Of a DNA stretch of 64,000 nucleotides, positions 34,601 through 42,304 are shown piece by piece. The position numbers and the translations under genes were made by a program. Positions within the stretch are counted from its first letter, which is position 1. Every line of letters starts with the position of its first letter. The stretch lies in NCBI GenBank assembly GCA_964432595.1, contig CAYSOF010000003.1:310001-374000 (forward strand), written 5' to 3'. Source of the DNA: DASYLJ01 sp964432595 (GTDB lineage Bacteria; Desulfobacterota; Binatia; DP-6). The notes beneath the pieces were generated by a model, which saw only the letters and a program-made list of their open reading frames with translations, ran no database searches and had not been told where the DNA came from.

Positions 34601-37105
34601 GTCGCAGTCGCCGGTTGCCGCACGGCACTCCACGCCGTTCGCGACCAGCACGTCCGACGGACACGCGGCGCTGAGCCCGTCGCACGCCTCCGCGACGTCG
34701 CAGTCGCCCGCGGCCGCGCGGCACTCGACGCCGTTCACGACCAGGGTGTCCGACGGACAGGCGGTGCCGACGCCGTCGCACGCCTCGGCCACGTCGCACG
34801 CGCCCGCCGCCGCACGACAGGTGGTGCCGTTCGTGACGAGTAGGTCCGCCGGACACGCGGACGACGCGCCGTCGCAGGCCTCCGCGACGTCGCAGTCGCC
34901 CGCCGCCGCGCGGCACTCGACGCCGTTCGCGACCAGGGTGTCCGACGGACAGGCGGTGCCGACGCCGTCGCACGCCTCGGCCACGTCGCACGCGCCCGCC
35001 GCCGCACGACAGGTGGTGCCGTTCGTGACGAGTAGGTCCGCCGGACACGCGGACGACGCGCCGGTGCAGGCCTCCGCGACGTCGCAGTCGCCCGCCGATG
35101 CGCGGCACTCCACACCGTTCGCGACGAGAACGTCAGCAGGACAGGTGGCGGCAGCGCCCGAGCAGCTCTCCGCGACGTCGCACGCACCGACCGCCGCACG
35201 GCACTCCACGCCGTTCGCGACCAACACGTCCGACGGACACGCGGCGCTGAGCCCGTCGCACGCCTCCGCGACGTCGCAGTCGCCCGCGGCCGCGCGGCAC
35301 TCGACGCCGTTCACGACCAGGGTGTCCGACGGACAGGCGGTGCCGACGCCGTCGCACGCCTCGGCCACGTCGCACGCGCCCGCCGCCGCACGACAGGTGG
35401 TGCCGTTCGTGACGAGTAGGTCCGCCGGACACGCTGACGACGCGCCGGTGCAAGTCTCCGCGACGTCGCAGTCGCCCGCCGATGCGCGGCACTCCACGCC
35501 GTTCGCGACCAACCCGTCCGCCGGACACGCCGTGCCGGCGCCGTCGCACGTCTCCGCCACGTCGCACGCACCGGCGGCCGCGCGGCACTCCACCCCGTTC
35601 GCGACCAGCCCGTCCGCCGGGCACGCGGCCGACGCCCCCGTGCAGCTCTCCGCCAGGTCGCAGACACCGGCGGGCGCGCGACACTCCACCCCGTTCGCCG
35701 CGAGCGTGTCGGACGGACACGCCGTGCTCAGTCCGTCACACGTTTCTGCGACGTCGCACGCACCGGCCGTGCCGCGACACTCCACACCGTTCGCGACGAG
35801 TACGTCCGTCGGGCAGGCCGCGCTCGATCCGGTGCACGTCTCCGCGACGTCGCACGCGCCGGCGGCACCGCGGCACTCGACCGTACCCGCGACGAATTGG
35901 TCGGCCGGACACGCCGTCGACGCGCCGGTGCACGTCTCGGCGACGTCGCAATCCCCCGCGCTCGCGCGGCACTCCACCCCGTTGGCCACCAGCGTGTCCG
36001 ACGGACACGCCGCGACGGCCCCGTCGCACGTCTCGGCGACGTCGCACGCTCCCGCCGCCGCGCGACACTCCACACCGTTCGCCACCAGCACGTCCGACGG
36101 ACACGCCGTTGCCACCCCGTCGCACGTCTCCGCCACGTCGCACCCGCCCGCCGCCGCCCGACACTCCACGCCGTTCGCCACCAGCGTGTCCGACGGGCAC
36201 GACCCGCTGGCGCCCGTGCACGTCTCCGCCGTGTCGCATGCGCCCGCCGCCGCACGGCAGACGCTGCCGTTCGACTCGAACTGGCACGACGACGAGCAGC
36301 AGTCGCCGTCGCTCGTGTTGCCGTCGTCGCACTGCTCGCCGCCATCGACCGACGCGTTGCCGCACAGCGACGTCAACGTGACGGTGACGAAGTGACCGTC
36401 GTTCGCCTGCGTGCGGCTGCCGACGCCAGGGTATGCGCCCGCCGTTCCCGCGTACTCCGCCGGTAGCCCCAGCCGGACGGCGCACTCGTCGCCGAGGAGC
36501 ACGTTCAAGACGCCGGTCGACGTACACGACGCCGACCAGGTGAACGTGAGCGTGTGCGCCTGCGCGACCCCGTTGCTCGTGCCGTCGATGCGCGCGCTCG
36601 ACGTCACCGCGAAGCCGGTGTTGCCACCGCCGGAGCCCGACAGCGCCCCGGGATCGGACAGGCTCAGACTGCCGCTCGTCAGCGTGCCGCCCGTCTGCTG
36701 GCCCGTCACCGCCGACGCGTCGGCCGACGCCGACGAGCCGTCGTCGTGCAGCGTGAACGCACCGGTGAGGTTGGTGTCGACCGTGAGGTAGTAGGCGCCG
36801 GGCGCCGTCACCTCGAACGAGATCGTGTAGTCGCTCGCTTGCGTCTCCGTGCGCTGACCGAGCGTGAGCAGGTCGACGTCCGCGCCGACGATCTCCGCGT
36901 AGTGCGCGGTGAACGACGTGCTGCTCGAGCTGTCGATCGCGACCGTCGTCTTGCGCTGGTGCCGATCGCCGAGCGCGTCGACGAGCTGGTCGGCGCTGTT
37001 ACCGGCGTTCTTGTCGACGCTCAGATCGGCGATCGACTGCGCCAGCGCGGGCGCCGTCCCGACGATCCAGACGACCAGGAACCAGGCTCGGGTCCGAGAA
37101 TCCAT
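31628..37105 (-). CDS. Giant secreted cysteine-repeat protein (42 disintegrin-like units)
   Basis: About 1825 residues with the same architecture as its downstream neighbour: signal peptide (TRAWFLVVWIVGTAPALAQS), N-terminal PPC-like region (DYTISFEVTAPGAYYLTV), EQCDDGNTSDGDCCSSSCQ (DUF4215 type), 42 tandem 32-residue units, a thrombospondin type 3-like segment (DADVDGTCDDLDLCP, SDVDGDGVGDACDPC) and a C-terminal domain ending RSVRCRW. By my count unit 27 is one residue short; all others keep four cysteines, about 168 in the array. DNA of some units is identical over 130-210 bp, so the array is recently expanded. Starts at 37105 and 37132 are both ATG; a near-perfect palindrome lies between them. 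Must be secreted and oxidised; ligand unknown. Confidence 0.88.
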   Translation of the reverse strand: MDSRTRAWFLVVWIVGTAPALAQSIADLSVDKNAGNSADQLVDALGDRHQRKTTVAIDSSSSTSFTAHYAEIVGADVDLLTLGQRTETQASDYTISFEVTAPGAYYLTVDTNLTGAFTLHDDGSSASADASAVTGQQTGGTLTSGSLSLSDPGALSGSGGGNTGFAVTSSARIDGTSNGVAQAHTLTFTWSASCTSTGVLNVLLGDECAVRLGLPAEYAGTAGAYPGVGSRTQANDGHFVTVTLTSLCGNASVDGGEQCDDGNTSDGDCCSSSCQFESNGSVCRAAAGACDTAETCTGASGSCPSDTLVANGVECRAAAGGCDVAETCDGVATACPSDVLVANGVECRAAAGACDVAETCDGAVAACPSDTLVANGVECRASAGDCDVAETCTGASTACPADQFVAGTVECRGAAGACDVAETCTGSSAACPTDVLVANGVECRGTAGACDVAETCDGLSTACPSDTLAANGVECRAPAGVCDLAESCTGASAACPADGLVANGVECRAAAGACDVAETCDGAGTACPADGLVANGVECRASAGDCDVAETCTGASSACPADLLVTNGTTCRAAAGACDVAEACDGVGTACPSDTLVVNGVECRAAAGDCDVAEACDGLSAACPSDVLVANGVECRAAVGACDVAESCSGAAATCPADVLVANGVECRASAGDCDVAEACTGASSACPADLLVTNGTTCRAAAGACDVAEACDGVGTACPSDTLVANGVECRAAAGDCDVAEACDGASSACPADLLVTNGTTCRAAAGACDVAEACDGVGTACPSDTLVVNGVECRAAAGDCDVAEACDGLSAACPSDVLVANGVECRAATGDCDVPESCTGAAAACPADVLVANGVECRAAAGACDVAESCSGAAATCPADVLVAIGVACRAAAGDCDVAETCDGVGAACPSDTLVANGVECRASADDCDVAEACTGASAACPADVFAAIGVACRAAAGICDVAETCTGSSAVCPADVLATGGTECRAAAGLCDVVETCDGVSAACPGDVLVANGVECRAAAGDCDVVESCDGVSASCPADAREANGTECRAAAGACDVPETCDGVATVCPSDTLVANGVECRAAAGDCDVAETCDGATPACPVDGFVAPGSACRASAGDCDVAESCTGTADCPADVLAANGVGCRPAAGACDVPEACTGASPACPADAFANAGAQCRASDGACDVAEACTGASAVCPADVLRPGGYECRGVAGDCDVTETCTGASASCPADVFAASSIECRASGGDCDVAERCTGSSAACPGDVLVASGVTCRVAAGTCDVAESCSGSSAACPADGLHASGVECRAVAGGCDVAETCSGASATCPADGFVANGVECRASGGDCDVAEVCTGASATCPADAVRPNGVGCRVAAGDCDVAEACTGSSPDCPADGFVADTVECRAAAGACDVAEHCTGGGPACPADALAASGADCRAAAGACDVAETCDGVDAACPADVLRPEGYACRAAAGACDVVETCDGASAACPTDALVADGVTCRPGAGPCDVAERCTGDAAACPADAFAPDTLACRPSIGACDPGETCSGAAAACPTDALAPAGTECRAAAGACDAAETCDGVAAMCPEDAPSPAGTTCRAAVDACDVAETCDGVAIVCPADVGSTDADVDGTCDDLDLCPADADPEQSDVDGDGVGDACDPCSNVVPIFTDTARLRLTRLVTPPGDDRLRLTAVMRLPDALRPRLDPLVRGARLLVTTASGTVVLDAALPPDRRWTISVHRRGWTYRDRGASVGGVSRLSLRLAKPGGVLRISVRGKLGRYVVPPYDLPLRATIVLDAPIARTGACAETPAVVGTCAVRAGGRSVRCRW
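34649..35434. repeat. Recently duplicated repeat-unit block
   Basis: Bases 34649-34858 recur identically at 35225-35434, an offset of 576 bases or six 96-bp units. Bases 34738-34871 also recur identically at 34930-35063, an offset of two units. Neighbouring units differ at many positions, so these copies reflect recent unequal exchange or slippage, always in whole units that keep the frame. Confidence 0.85.
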
Positions 37106-37134
37106 GAATGGCTTCGCCCCGGGGCAAGCCATTC
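37106..37134. promoter_or_regulatory. Near-perfect palindrome at the start of the giant repeat gene
   Basis: GAATGGCTT and AAGCCATTC flank the palindrome GCCCCGGGGC with a single unpaired C. It directly precedes the ATG at 37105 and overlaps the alternative ATG at 37132. As RNA it would bury the ribosome binding region; as DNA it could be an operator. Confidence 0.55.
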
Positions 37135-37205
37135 AAGAATATCGACTGGATTCGTTGGACCATGAGCATGCGATATCGGATTCCGGCCGTCACCATTCTG
37201 ACCCG

Positions 37206-38228
37206 TCAGCCAAGTGCCAGCGCCGCCAGCAGAACCGCCGCGGCCGCCAGCCCGACCCGGCGCACGAAGCCCGGCTGGATGACCGCGTGGTCCGACGCGA
37301 TGCTGCGGACGTCGCCCGGGCGCATGCGCCCCTCGGTCACCGCCTCGGTGAGCTGCAGACAGTCCTCGGCGAGCAGCTCGCGGAACGCGTGACCGATCTC
37401 CGCCGACGCGACCGACGGATCGCCCTTGTAGCTGACCTCGACGCCGCCGTAGCCCCAGCGCGCGTTCATCACCCAGCCGATTCCGCCGGCGATGCCGTCG
37501 AACGCGGTGCGCAGCTTGGTCGCGTCGCCACCGCGTCGTTCGCGCCGCGCCGCCAACGCCGCCCCGACGCGCTCGAGCGGCTTCCAGCGCGGCGGCGCGA
37601 GCGGCCCGAGCCGCCGGTACTCCTCCTCGACGAGCTCCGGCTGCTGCGCGAGCATGAACGACGTCTCCCACGTCCCGGCGTGCTCGCCGATCAGCAGACC
37701 GTGGCGCTCGCGCTCGTCGAGCGGGCGGCCGAGCAGCTCCTCGGTGCGTGCGAGCCGCTGTCCGGTGATGATGCGGTGGAGCACGAGGATCGACGGCGTG
37801 AACATCGCGATGCCCGTGCGACGGCTGACGGCGCGACACGCCGCCTCGAGCGCCGAGGCGTGGCGCGGACCACCGTGCCCGTTCGTCACGACGACGTGGC
37901 GATAACCGGCGCGCGCGAGACAGCGGCCGTGCGCGACGAGGGTGTCGTAGAGCGCGCCCTGCCGCACGTTCATCGAGCCGCGCAGCGGCAGCTCGTCGGT
38001 GCCGATCGACAGCGCCGGCAGCTGCACGACCGTCCAGTCGGGATGGCGCTCGGCGAACCGGCGGCCGGTCTCTTCCGCCATCCATCTCGCCATGTACCAG
38101 TCCATCCCGATGGGCAGGTGCGGACCATGCACCTCGAGCGCGGACACGGGCTGGAACGCGACGGTGCGCACACCGTCCAGGCGGCGGATCTGCGAGTACG
38201 TCAGCTCTTCGGCACGCACGAGCGGCAT
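37206..38228 (-). CDS. Creatininase-family amidohydrolase with C-terminal membrane anchor
   Basis: A 340-residue creatininase/MftE-type protein: QPVSALEVHGPHLPIGMDWY carries the metal ligands (E-x-H-GPHLP), then VVVTNGHGGPRH and a later GEHAGTWETSFML, all typical of the superfamily. The extreme C-terminus (VGLAAAAVLLAALALG) is a hydrophobic segment preceded by positive residues, unusual for this family, and suggests tail anchoring to the membrane. No mycofactocin or creatine genes are adjacent, so the substrate (a cyclic amide or a peptide bond) is unknown. It stands upstream of the giant repeat gene in the same direction, but with a 100-bp gap. Confidence 0.88.
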   Translation of the reverse strand: MPLVRAEELTYSQIRRLDGVRTVAFQPVSALEVHGPHLPIGMDWYMARWMAEETGRRFAERHPDWTVVQLPALSIGTDELPLRGSMNVRQGALYDTLVAHGRCLARAGYRHVVVTNGHGGPRHASALEAACRAVSRRTGIAMFTPSILVLHRIITGQRLARTEELLGRPLDERERHGLLIGEHAGTWETSFMLAQQPELVEEEYRRLGPLAPPRWKPLERVGAALAARRERRGGDATKLRTAFDGIAGGIGWVMNARWGYGGVEVSYKGDPSVASAEIGHAFRELLAEDCLQLTEAVTEGRMRPGDVRSIASDHAVIQPGFVRRVGLAAAAVLLAALALG

Positions 38229-38255
38229 ACCGAGGTGCTAACGCGGGCGCGCGGC

Positions 38256-39395
38256 TCAGGGCAACCCGAGGGCCACGCGTAGCGGCGTCAGATCGATTCG
38301 GTGGCCCTCGGGCGAATCCATCTCCATCGCAGCCAGGAGCTCGACCAACTGTTGGACCTTGGCCCGGCCTTCCGGCGACCGCATCGCTTCGCGCGGCGTC
38401 TGCCGCTGCAACGCCGGGATGCGGCGATCCGGCCAGCCGTCGTAGTCGGCGCGGCGACGCGCGCGACTCGGCGACTCCGGATCGTCGCGCAGGTGGCATC
38501 CACCGAAGGTGCGGCCACTGCCACAAGCGCATGGATTGTCGGGGTCGAGTGGACGCGAGTCCGGATGCGGGACACGCAATCGCACCGGCCCGGTCGTCGG
38601 CGTACCGAGCTCCTCGACGATCGTACCGGGATGCTGCTCGGCGAGGGCCGCTCCGCGGCGCGTGAGCAGCTCGGTCACCGCGGCCGCACAGACGGTCGCC
38701 AGGACGACGTCCGCCTCGCGCGTCGGACGACGGATGCCGTCGGGGTCGAGACACAGCACCACCGGATAGCCATCCGACGCGGCGACCGTCCATCGATGTT
38801 CCTCGACCTCACCTCGCAGCGACGCCGCGAGTGCATCGCCATCTTCGTAGTTGAGCGACAACAGGTAGCCGCCGAGGTACGGCACCGCTTGGCCCTCTGC
38901 CGGCCCGTCGCCGAACGCATCGTAGGAAGCGACCGAGTCGAAGAGGAGCAGCCCGCGGTTCTCGTCCAGTCCGCCGATGACCACCAGACATGCGTCGTGG
39001 AGCCCGATCGCGGGCACGTCGATGGCGATGGGATGGTCGTCGGCCACCGTTCGCCATGGTTGCAAGCGGTACAATGCGGCGGCCGCCTCGAAGAGCGCCC
39101 GGAGGAGCGGCTCGGCGATGTGCCCGTGCTCGAGGTAGCTCGGCGGCTCCTCGGACGTCGCCAATGACGCGAGCTCGTCGAGCAGGTCCTCCATGAGCTC
39201 CGCGACGAACTCCGGCGACTCGACGACGACGTCGACGCTGGGGCCGAACCGCTGCTGTACGGCGTGGACGAGCTCGGCAGTGACGTACACGCGCTCTGGC
39301 GGCCGCTCGTGAATACCGTCCAACGCGGCGAGGGCGTCGGACGCCGACACCGGCGCCATGCCGACGTGCGTCGCCAGGATGCGACCGTCGCTCAT
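38256..39395 (-). CDS. SEC-C motif protein
   Basis: A 379-residue cytoplasmic protein ending with a SEC-C zinc motif (NPCACGSGRTFGGCH) followed by a short tail PALQRQTPREAMRSPEGRAKVQQLVELL seen in other SEC-C proteins. The N-terminal 290 residues are mixed alpha/beta with no signature I recognise; LLFDSVASYDAFG and CLVVIGGLDENRG are the most distinctive stretches. SEC-C motifs bind zinc and serve in protein recognition. The ATG at 39395 (MSDGRI) is preferred over an ATG at 39536, because the sequence before it is arginine-rich low-complexity. Function unknown. Confidence 0.75.
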   Translation of the reverse strand: MSDGRILATHVGMAPVSASDALAALDGIHERPPERVYVTAELVHAVQQRFGPSVDVVVESPEFVAELMEDLLDELASLATSEEPPSYLEHGHIAEPLLRALFEAAAALYRLQPWRTVADDHPIAIDVPAIGLHDACLVVIGGLDENRGLLLFDSVASYDAFGDGPAEGQAVPYLGGYLLSLNYEDGDALAASLRGEVEEHRWTVAASDGYPVVLCLDPDGIRRPTREADVVLATVCAAAVTELLTRRGAALAEQHPGTIVEELGTPTTGPVRLRVPHPDSRPLDPDNPCACGSGRTFGGCHLRDDPESPSRARRRADYDGWPDRRIPALQRQTPREAMRSPEGRAKVQQLVELLAAMEMDSPEGHRIDLTPLRVALGLP

Positions 39396-39601
39396 ACTTC
39401 GCCAGATCACCAGGTCGGGCCGTGTGGGCTGCGGATGCGACACGTAGAACGGCGCCCGTACGCACGCGCACACCCACGCGCGAACACGGCTCCGCGATCG
39501 GGCACGCCCTTTCCGTTTCCGCCGTCGCATCGGCATGGCGGTGCTCTACCACCACCTTGCCGGGAGCACACCCCGCGCATACACCACTTCGGACGAGCGT
39601 C

Positions 39602-40078
39602 ATGTCCTTCTTCGACACCTTCGAGCTGCTTTCGTTCGTCGTCACCGTGGTCGGCCTGCCGTTCGCGATCTGGGTGTTCCTGCGCGAGCAGCGCAAGGAG
39701 CGCGAGAACGAGGAGGACGAGGCGTACCAGCTGCTTTCCGACAGCTACAACGACTTCCTCACGCTCGTGCTCGCGAACGCCGACCTCCGCCTGCGCACGG
39801 GCAGCGAGGTGCTGGCGCTCGACGACGAGCAGCTCGAGCGCCAACGGGTCATCTTCGAGATGCTCGTCTCGCTGTTCGAGCGCGCGTACATCCTGATCTA
39901 CGACGACCCGATGTCGCCGAAGCAGCGCCGGCGCTGGCACTCGTGGGACGACTACATGCGCGAGTGGTGCCGCCGGGAGGACTTCCGCCGGCAGCTCCCC
40001 CTTCTGCTGCGCGGCGAGGACCCCGAGTTCCGCGCGTACATCGAACGGCTGGCGCACGACGAGGCGCAGGCGCAGTGA
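39602..40078 (+). CDS. Membrane-anchored hypothetical protein, partner of ABC exporter
   Basis: A 158-residue protein with one N-terminal transmembrane helix (LSFVVTVVGLPFAIWVFLREQRKERENEEDEAYQLL) running into a charged helical cytoplasmic part containing DDPMSPKQRRRWHSWDDYMREWCRREDFR. The stop overlaps the GTG start of the ABC ATPase gene (GTGA), so it is translated together with the transporter. I do not recognise the family by name; similar single-helix proteins of this shape occur in many bacteria. It may regulate or anchor the exporter. Confidence 0.75.
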   Translation: MSFFDTFELLSFVVTVVGLPFAIWVFLREQRKERENEEDEAYQLLSDSYNDFLTLVLANADLRLRTGSEVLALDDEQLERQRVIFEMLVSLFERAYILIYDDPMSPKQRRRWHSWDDYMREWCRREDFRRQLPLLLRGEDPEFRAYIERLAHDEAQAQ

Positions 40079-41013
40079 GCGACGTCGCGATCCGCGTCGA
40101 GCACCTGGTGAAGGTGTACGCGCGCCGCTCCGGGACGCCGGTGCGCGCCGTCGACGGCCTGTCGTTCGACGTCCCCATCGGCTGCATCTTCGGCATGCTC
40201 GGACCGAACGGCGCCGGCAAGACGACGACGTTGAGCATCCTGACGACGCTGATCCCGCTCACGTCGGGGAAGGCCAGCGTGCTCGGCTTCGACGTCACGA
40301 CGCAGGGCCTCGACGTGCGGCGTCGGATCTCGGTCGTGATCCAGCAGTCGGCCGCGGACATGTTCCTGAGCGTGCGCGACAACCTGCGCACGTATGCGCG
40401 CTTCCACGCCATCGACGACGGGACGGCACGCCGCCGCATCGACGACGTGCTCGACCGCTTCCAGATCGCCGACGCGGCCGACCGCAAGGTGATGGACCTG
40501 TCGGGCGGACAGCGCCGTCGCGTGCAGGTGGCGAAGACGTTCCTCGTCGACACGCCGGTCGTCTTCCTCGACGAGTTCTCGACCGGCATGGACCCGATCC
40601 TGAAGCGCGCGGTGATGGACATGCTGCGCGCCGAGGCGAAGCGCGGCCGCACGATCGTGCTGACGACGCAGATCCTGAACGAGGCCGAGGAGCTCTGCGA
40701 CGACATCCTCATCATCGACAAGGGCAGGCAGGTGGCGCGCGGCGACCTGCACGCGCTCAAGCTGCTCAGCGACGGGATGAAGGAGGTGTCGATGACGTTC
40801 GATCGCCTCCCCGACGGCATCGAGTCCGAGTTGCGCGCACTGAGCCCGCTGCACCTCGCGATCGCCGGCAACACCGTCGAGATCGGCCTGCGCATGCCGG
40901 AAGCCGAGATCCTCGCGCTGGTCGCGCAGCTCGCGGCGCGCGGGACCGTGCTGCGCGTCGAGGTGAGCGGCGCCAGCCTCGAGGACGTCTTCGTCGCGCT
41001 GCTCGCGAACTGA
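40075..41013 (+). CDS. ABC transporter ATP-binding protein (DrrA/NatA-like)
   Basis: A 312-residue exporter ATPase. Walker A GPNGAGKTTT at residues 43-52, Q-loop in VIQQSAADMF, signature LSGGQRRRVQ, Walker B VVFLDEFSTGMD and H-loop replaced by TTQ in VLTTQILNEAEELCDD. The replaced H-loop histidine occurs in some DrrA-type exporters but weakens hydrolysis in others. It pairs with the ABC-2 permease 8 bases downstream. A C-terminal regulatory domain follows residue 220. Substrate unknown: polysaccharide, lipid or drug export are the usual roles. Confidence 0.93.
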   Translation: MSDVAIRVEHLVKVYARRSGTPVRAVDGLSFDVPIGCIFGMLGPNGAGKTTTLSILTTLIPLTSGKASVLGFDVTTQGLDVRRRISVVIQQSAADMFLSVRDNLRTYARFHAIDDGTARRRIDDVLDRFQIADAADRKVMDLSGGQRRRVQVAKTFLVDTPVVFLDEFSTGMDPILKRAVMDMLRAEAKRGRTIVLTTQILNEAEELCDDILIIDKGRQVARGDLHALKLLSDGMKEVSMTFDRLPDGIESELRALSPLHLAIAGNTVEIGLRMPEAEILALVAQLAARGTVLRVEVSGASLEDVFVALLAN

Positions 41014-41020
41014 GGGATCG

Positions 41021-41776
41021 ATGCACGCACTGCGCGCCGTCGTCTACCGCGAAGCCCGCATCCGGGCGACCAACGCGCTCTTCATCTTCTGGGACCTGCT
41101 GTCACCGCTGGCCTACCTGCTCGTGTTCGGCGTCGGCATCGACTCGGCACTGGGCCCACCGGTGGCCGTCCCCGGCATCGACTACAACGCGTTCTTCCTC
41201 GCCGGCGTGCTCGCGATGGCGAGCTTCAGCATCGCGTCCAACACGGCGTGGTCGTTCTTCATGGACCGCGACAACGGCATCTTCTACGAGATGCTGACGT
41301 ACCCGATGAGCCGCGGGCAGTACCTGCTCGGCAAGGTGCTCTTCAACGTCTTCGTCGCCGTCGTCCAGGCCGCCGTGACGGTCGGTCTCGCCGCGGGCCT
41401 GCTCGACGTCCCCATCGTCTGGCCCCAGCTGCCGCTCCTCGCCGCGGCGGTCGTCGCCGGGACGATCGGCTGGTTCTTCTTCTACGCGTGCTTCGCGCTG
41501 CGCATCCGGCGCAACGACGCGTTCAACACCGTGACGTCGATCCTCTACTTCGCACTGCAGTTCGCCAGCTCGATGTTCTACCCGCTCGAGCCGCTGCCGG
41601 CGTGGCTCCGCGCCATCTCGTTCGCGAACCCGATCACCTGGCACGTCGACGTCATGCGCTTCGCGAGCATCGGTCTCGGTCACCCGACCACGATCGCGTG
41701 GGAGGCGCTGGCCTTCGTCGTGTTCTCCGCGGTGTCGTTCGCGTTCGCGACGCGCTTCCTCAACCGGCAGGGCTGA
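41021..41776 (+). CDS. ABC-2 type transporter permease
   Basis: A 251-residue membrane protein with about six hydrophobic segments, including ALFIFWDLLSPLAYLLVFGVGI, FFLAGVLAMASFSI, FVAVVQAAVTVGLAAGLL and GTIGWFFFYACFAL. The conserved late segment FASSMFYPLEPLPAWLRAISFANPITWHVDVMR is the ABC-2 signature region. GAGGG precedes the ATG 8 bases after the ATPase gene. One ATPase and one permease imply a homodimeric channel. The 3' end overlaps the convergent methyltransferase gene by 17 bases. Confidence 0.92.
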   Translation: MHALRAVVYREARIRATNALFIFWDLLSPLAYLLVFGVGIDSALGPPVAVPGIDYNAFFLAGVLAMASFSIASNTAWSFFMDRDNGIFYEMLTYPMSRGQYLLGKVLFNVFVAVVQAAVTVGLAAGLLDVPIVWPQLPLLAAAVVAGTIGWFFFYACFALRIRRNDAFNTVTSILYFALQFASSMFYPLEPLPAWLRAISFANPITWHVDVMRFASIGLGHPTTIAWEALAFVVFSAVSFAFATRFLNRQG

Positions 41777-42266
41777 CCGCGGCGATCCGCTGGACGACGG
41801 CCGGCCGCGGCTCGGTCACCTCGCCCTCCTCGAACGCGACGACACGCAGCCGCCCGCCGACGACGTCGCGCAGCTCGCCCGGGCGCAGGAGGAAGTCCGG
41901 ATTGCGCGGATGGCCGAAGCGCTCGTTGCCGGCCATGAACGTCTCGTAGAGGAGCGCGCCGCCCGGCAGCAGCGCGTCGAGCAGCGCGGGGAAGAGCGGA
42001 CGGTGCAGGTAGTTCGTGACGACGATGCCGCCGAAGCGCTCGCCCGGCAGCGGCCACGGCGAGCCGTCCTCGAGATCGGCTCGGACGATGCGGAGCCCCG
42101 CCTGCGGCGCCAACGCCGCCACGTCGCGATCCACGGCGACTACCGGGTGCCCGCGCTCCAGGAAGAAGCGCGTGTGACGACCCGCGCCGGCGGCCACGTC
42201 CAGCACCGGCGCCCCGGGCGGCACGAGCGCGGCATGACGGACGACCCACGACGACGGCGACGACAC
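41760..42266 (-). CDS. Class I SAM-dependent methyltransferase
   Basis: A 168-residue methyltransferase-fold protein starting with a GTG. The SAM site is PVLDVAAGAGRHTRFFLERGHPVVAVDRD (glycine-rich motif I and the acidic ribose ligand), motif II IVVTNYLHRP and motif III LLPGGALLYETFM. It is similar to the tellurite/thiopurine methyltransferase-like group, but no substrate domain is present. It stands alone on the - strand between two + strand units. Confidence 0.88.
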   Translation of the reverse strand: MSSPSSWVVRHAALVPPGAPVLDVAAGAGRHTRFFLERGHPVVAVDRDVAALAPQAGLRIVRADLEDGSPWPLPGERFGGIVVTNYLHRPLFPALLDALLPGGALLYETFMAGNERFGHPRNPDFLLRPGELRDVVGGRLRVVAFEEGEVTEPRPAVVQRIAAVSPAG

Positions 42267-42304
42267 GGGCGCGCTGTAGCAGATTCGTGCTATCGGCCGA
42301 CACC

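Noticed and set aside
31898..36395. Very long open frames on the + strand opposite the giant cysteine-repeat gene, up to about 1180 codons
   Set aside because: They arise because a GC-rich, periodic coding sequence has few stop triplets on the other strand. Their translations are low-complexity Ala/Arg/Ser/Thr copies of the repeat, without ribosome binding sites or recognisable domains.
29021..37105. Regular 96-bp periodicity that could be read as a CRISPR array
   Set aside because: The period is continuous coding sequence, in frame for 11 and 42 units, with no alternation of constant repeats and unique spacers and no cas gene nearby.
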